Below, piece after piece: positions 60,863 to 64,000 of a DNA stretch of 64,000 bases. Position 1 is the first letter of the stretch. Each line of letters starts with the position of its first letter. This DNA is from Acinetobacter lactucae. GTDB lineage: Bacteria; Pseudomonadota; Gammaproteobacteria; Pseudomonadales; Moraxellaceae. A program made the translations under genes and the position numbers. The notes under the pieces are model-generated. The model did not search any database. It worked only from the letters and a program-made list of their open reading frames with translations, and was not told the DNA's origin. The DNA is taken from positions 62,001 to 126,000 of the forward strand of contig NZ_LRPE01000011.1 in assembly GCF_001605885.1 (NCBI RefSeq). Reading direction: 5' to 3'.

Positions 60863-60880
60863 AATTTGGCGGAAGCGGTG
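60863..60880. repeat. attR core: 18-bp direct repeat within tRNA-Ser
   Basis: Identical to 15907-15924. It comprises the last 14 bases of the tRNA-Ser gene (minus strand) and four bases beyond the CCA end. Confidence 0.9.
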
Positions 60881-60956
60881 AGATTCGAACTCACGGAGGA
60901 CTCACACCCTCGTCGGTTTTCAAGACCGGTGCATTAAACCGCTCTGCCACGCTTCC
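60867..60956 (-). tRNA. tRNA-Ser (anticodon UGA)
   Basis: A 90-base type II tRNA. Acceptor stem GGAAGCG / CGCTTCC, discriminator G, encoded CCA; anticodon loop CTTGAAA gives UGA; a long variable arm (CGAGGGTGTGAGTCCTCCG) is typical of serine; T arm GTTCGAATC. The island is inserted at its 3' end and leaves the gene intact. Confidence 0.95.
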
Positions 60957-61041
60957 ATGTGCGTAAGAATACAAAGCTTATTCATTTTATTCAAGAAAAA
61001 AATCACCGCTTTGTGTTCAAGTGCATATTGTTTCATCAATT

Positions 61042-64000
<2,959 letters not shown>

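Overview
The window reads as an Acinetobacter chromosome, most likely the A. calcoaceticus-baumannii complex. The DNA is AT-rich, the housekeeping proteins (FadH, ArgG, MetQ, VgrG) are of Acinetobacter type, and the largest feature is a P4-integrase-type genomic island in a tRNA-Ser gene. Family names are recalled from protein motifs; no database search was run.

Layout. 0-3.4 kb: end of a FAD amino-acid/polyamine oxidase gene, an AroP-like amino-acid permease and a small zinc-ribbon/glycine-zipper protein. 3.5-10.0 kb: an orphan type VI secretion cargo cluster on the minus strand (VgrG, DUF4123 adaptor, a decayed and two intact immunity-type lipoproteins, DUF2235 Tle1-like phospholipase). 10.3-15.5 kb: small hypothetical genes, a TetR regulator, copy A of a structured RNA, a relic of an island end, and a metQ-type lipoprotein gene.

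15.9-60.88 kb: a ~45 kb island bounded by an 18-bp direct repeat (15907-15924 and 60863-60880) that is the 3' end of tRNA-Ser(UGA). The integrase gene lies just inside the left end. Cargo in order: (i) a tricarboxylate (probably trans-aconitate or related) cluster with a binding-protein-like gene, prpF, an aconitase, a CitMHS transporter and a GntR regulator; (ii) an amidohydrolase, DMT transporter and SMP-30 set that looks more GC-rich; (iii) a collection of flavin/quinone/aldehyde reductases, a LigB dioxygenase, DoxX and MdaB, each near its own LysR, HxlR, TetR or AraC regulator, several with clear palindromic operators; (iv) a DUF932/J-domain operon preceded by copy B of the structured RNA; (v) a four-gene anti-phage-type operon: REase-like effector, middle component, SMC/Rad50-like ATPase (ABC-three-component/Lamassu type) and a REase-STAND NTPase; (vi) a satellite-like replication block with AlpA, a YagK/YfjJ (HUH) Rep-like protein, iteron-like repeats, and a large protein that may carry degenerate Rep-like folds. 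The tRNA, fadH and argG follow on the chromosome.

Most notable observations: the defence operon; and the ~280-nt RNA present twice, each copy behind a TTGAC(A/T)-17 bp-TAT(C/T)CT promoter on the minus strand, with seven compensatory base-pair changes in two helices. It resembles the C4/CI antisense RNAs of P1/P4-type elements in position and overlapping ORFs.
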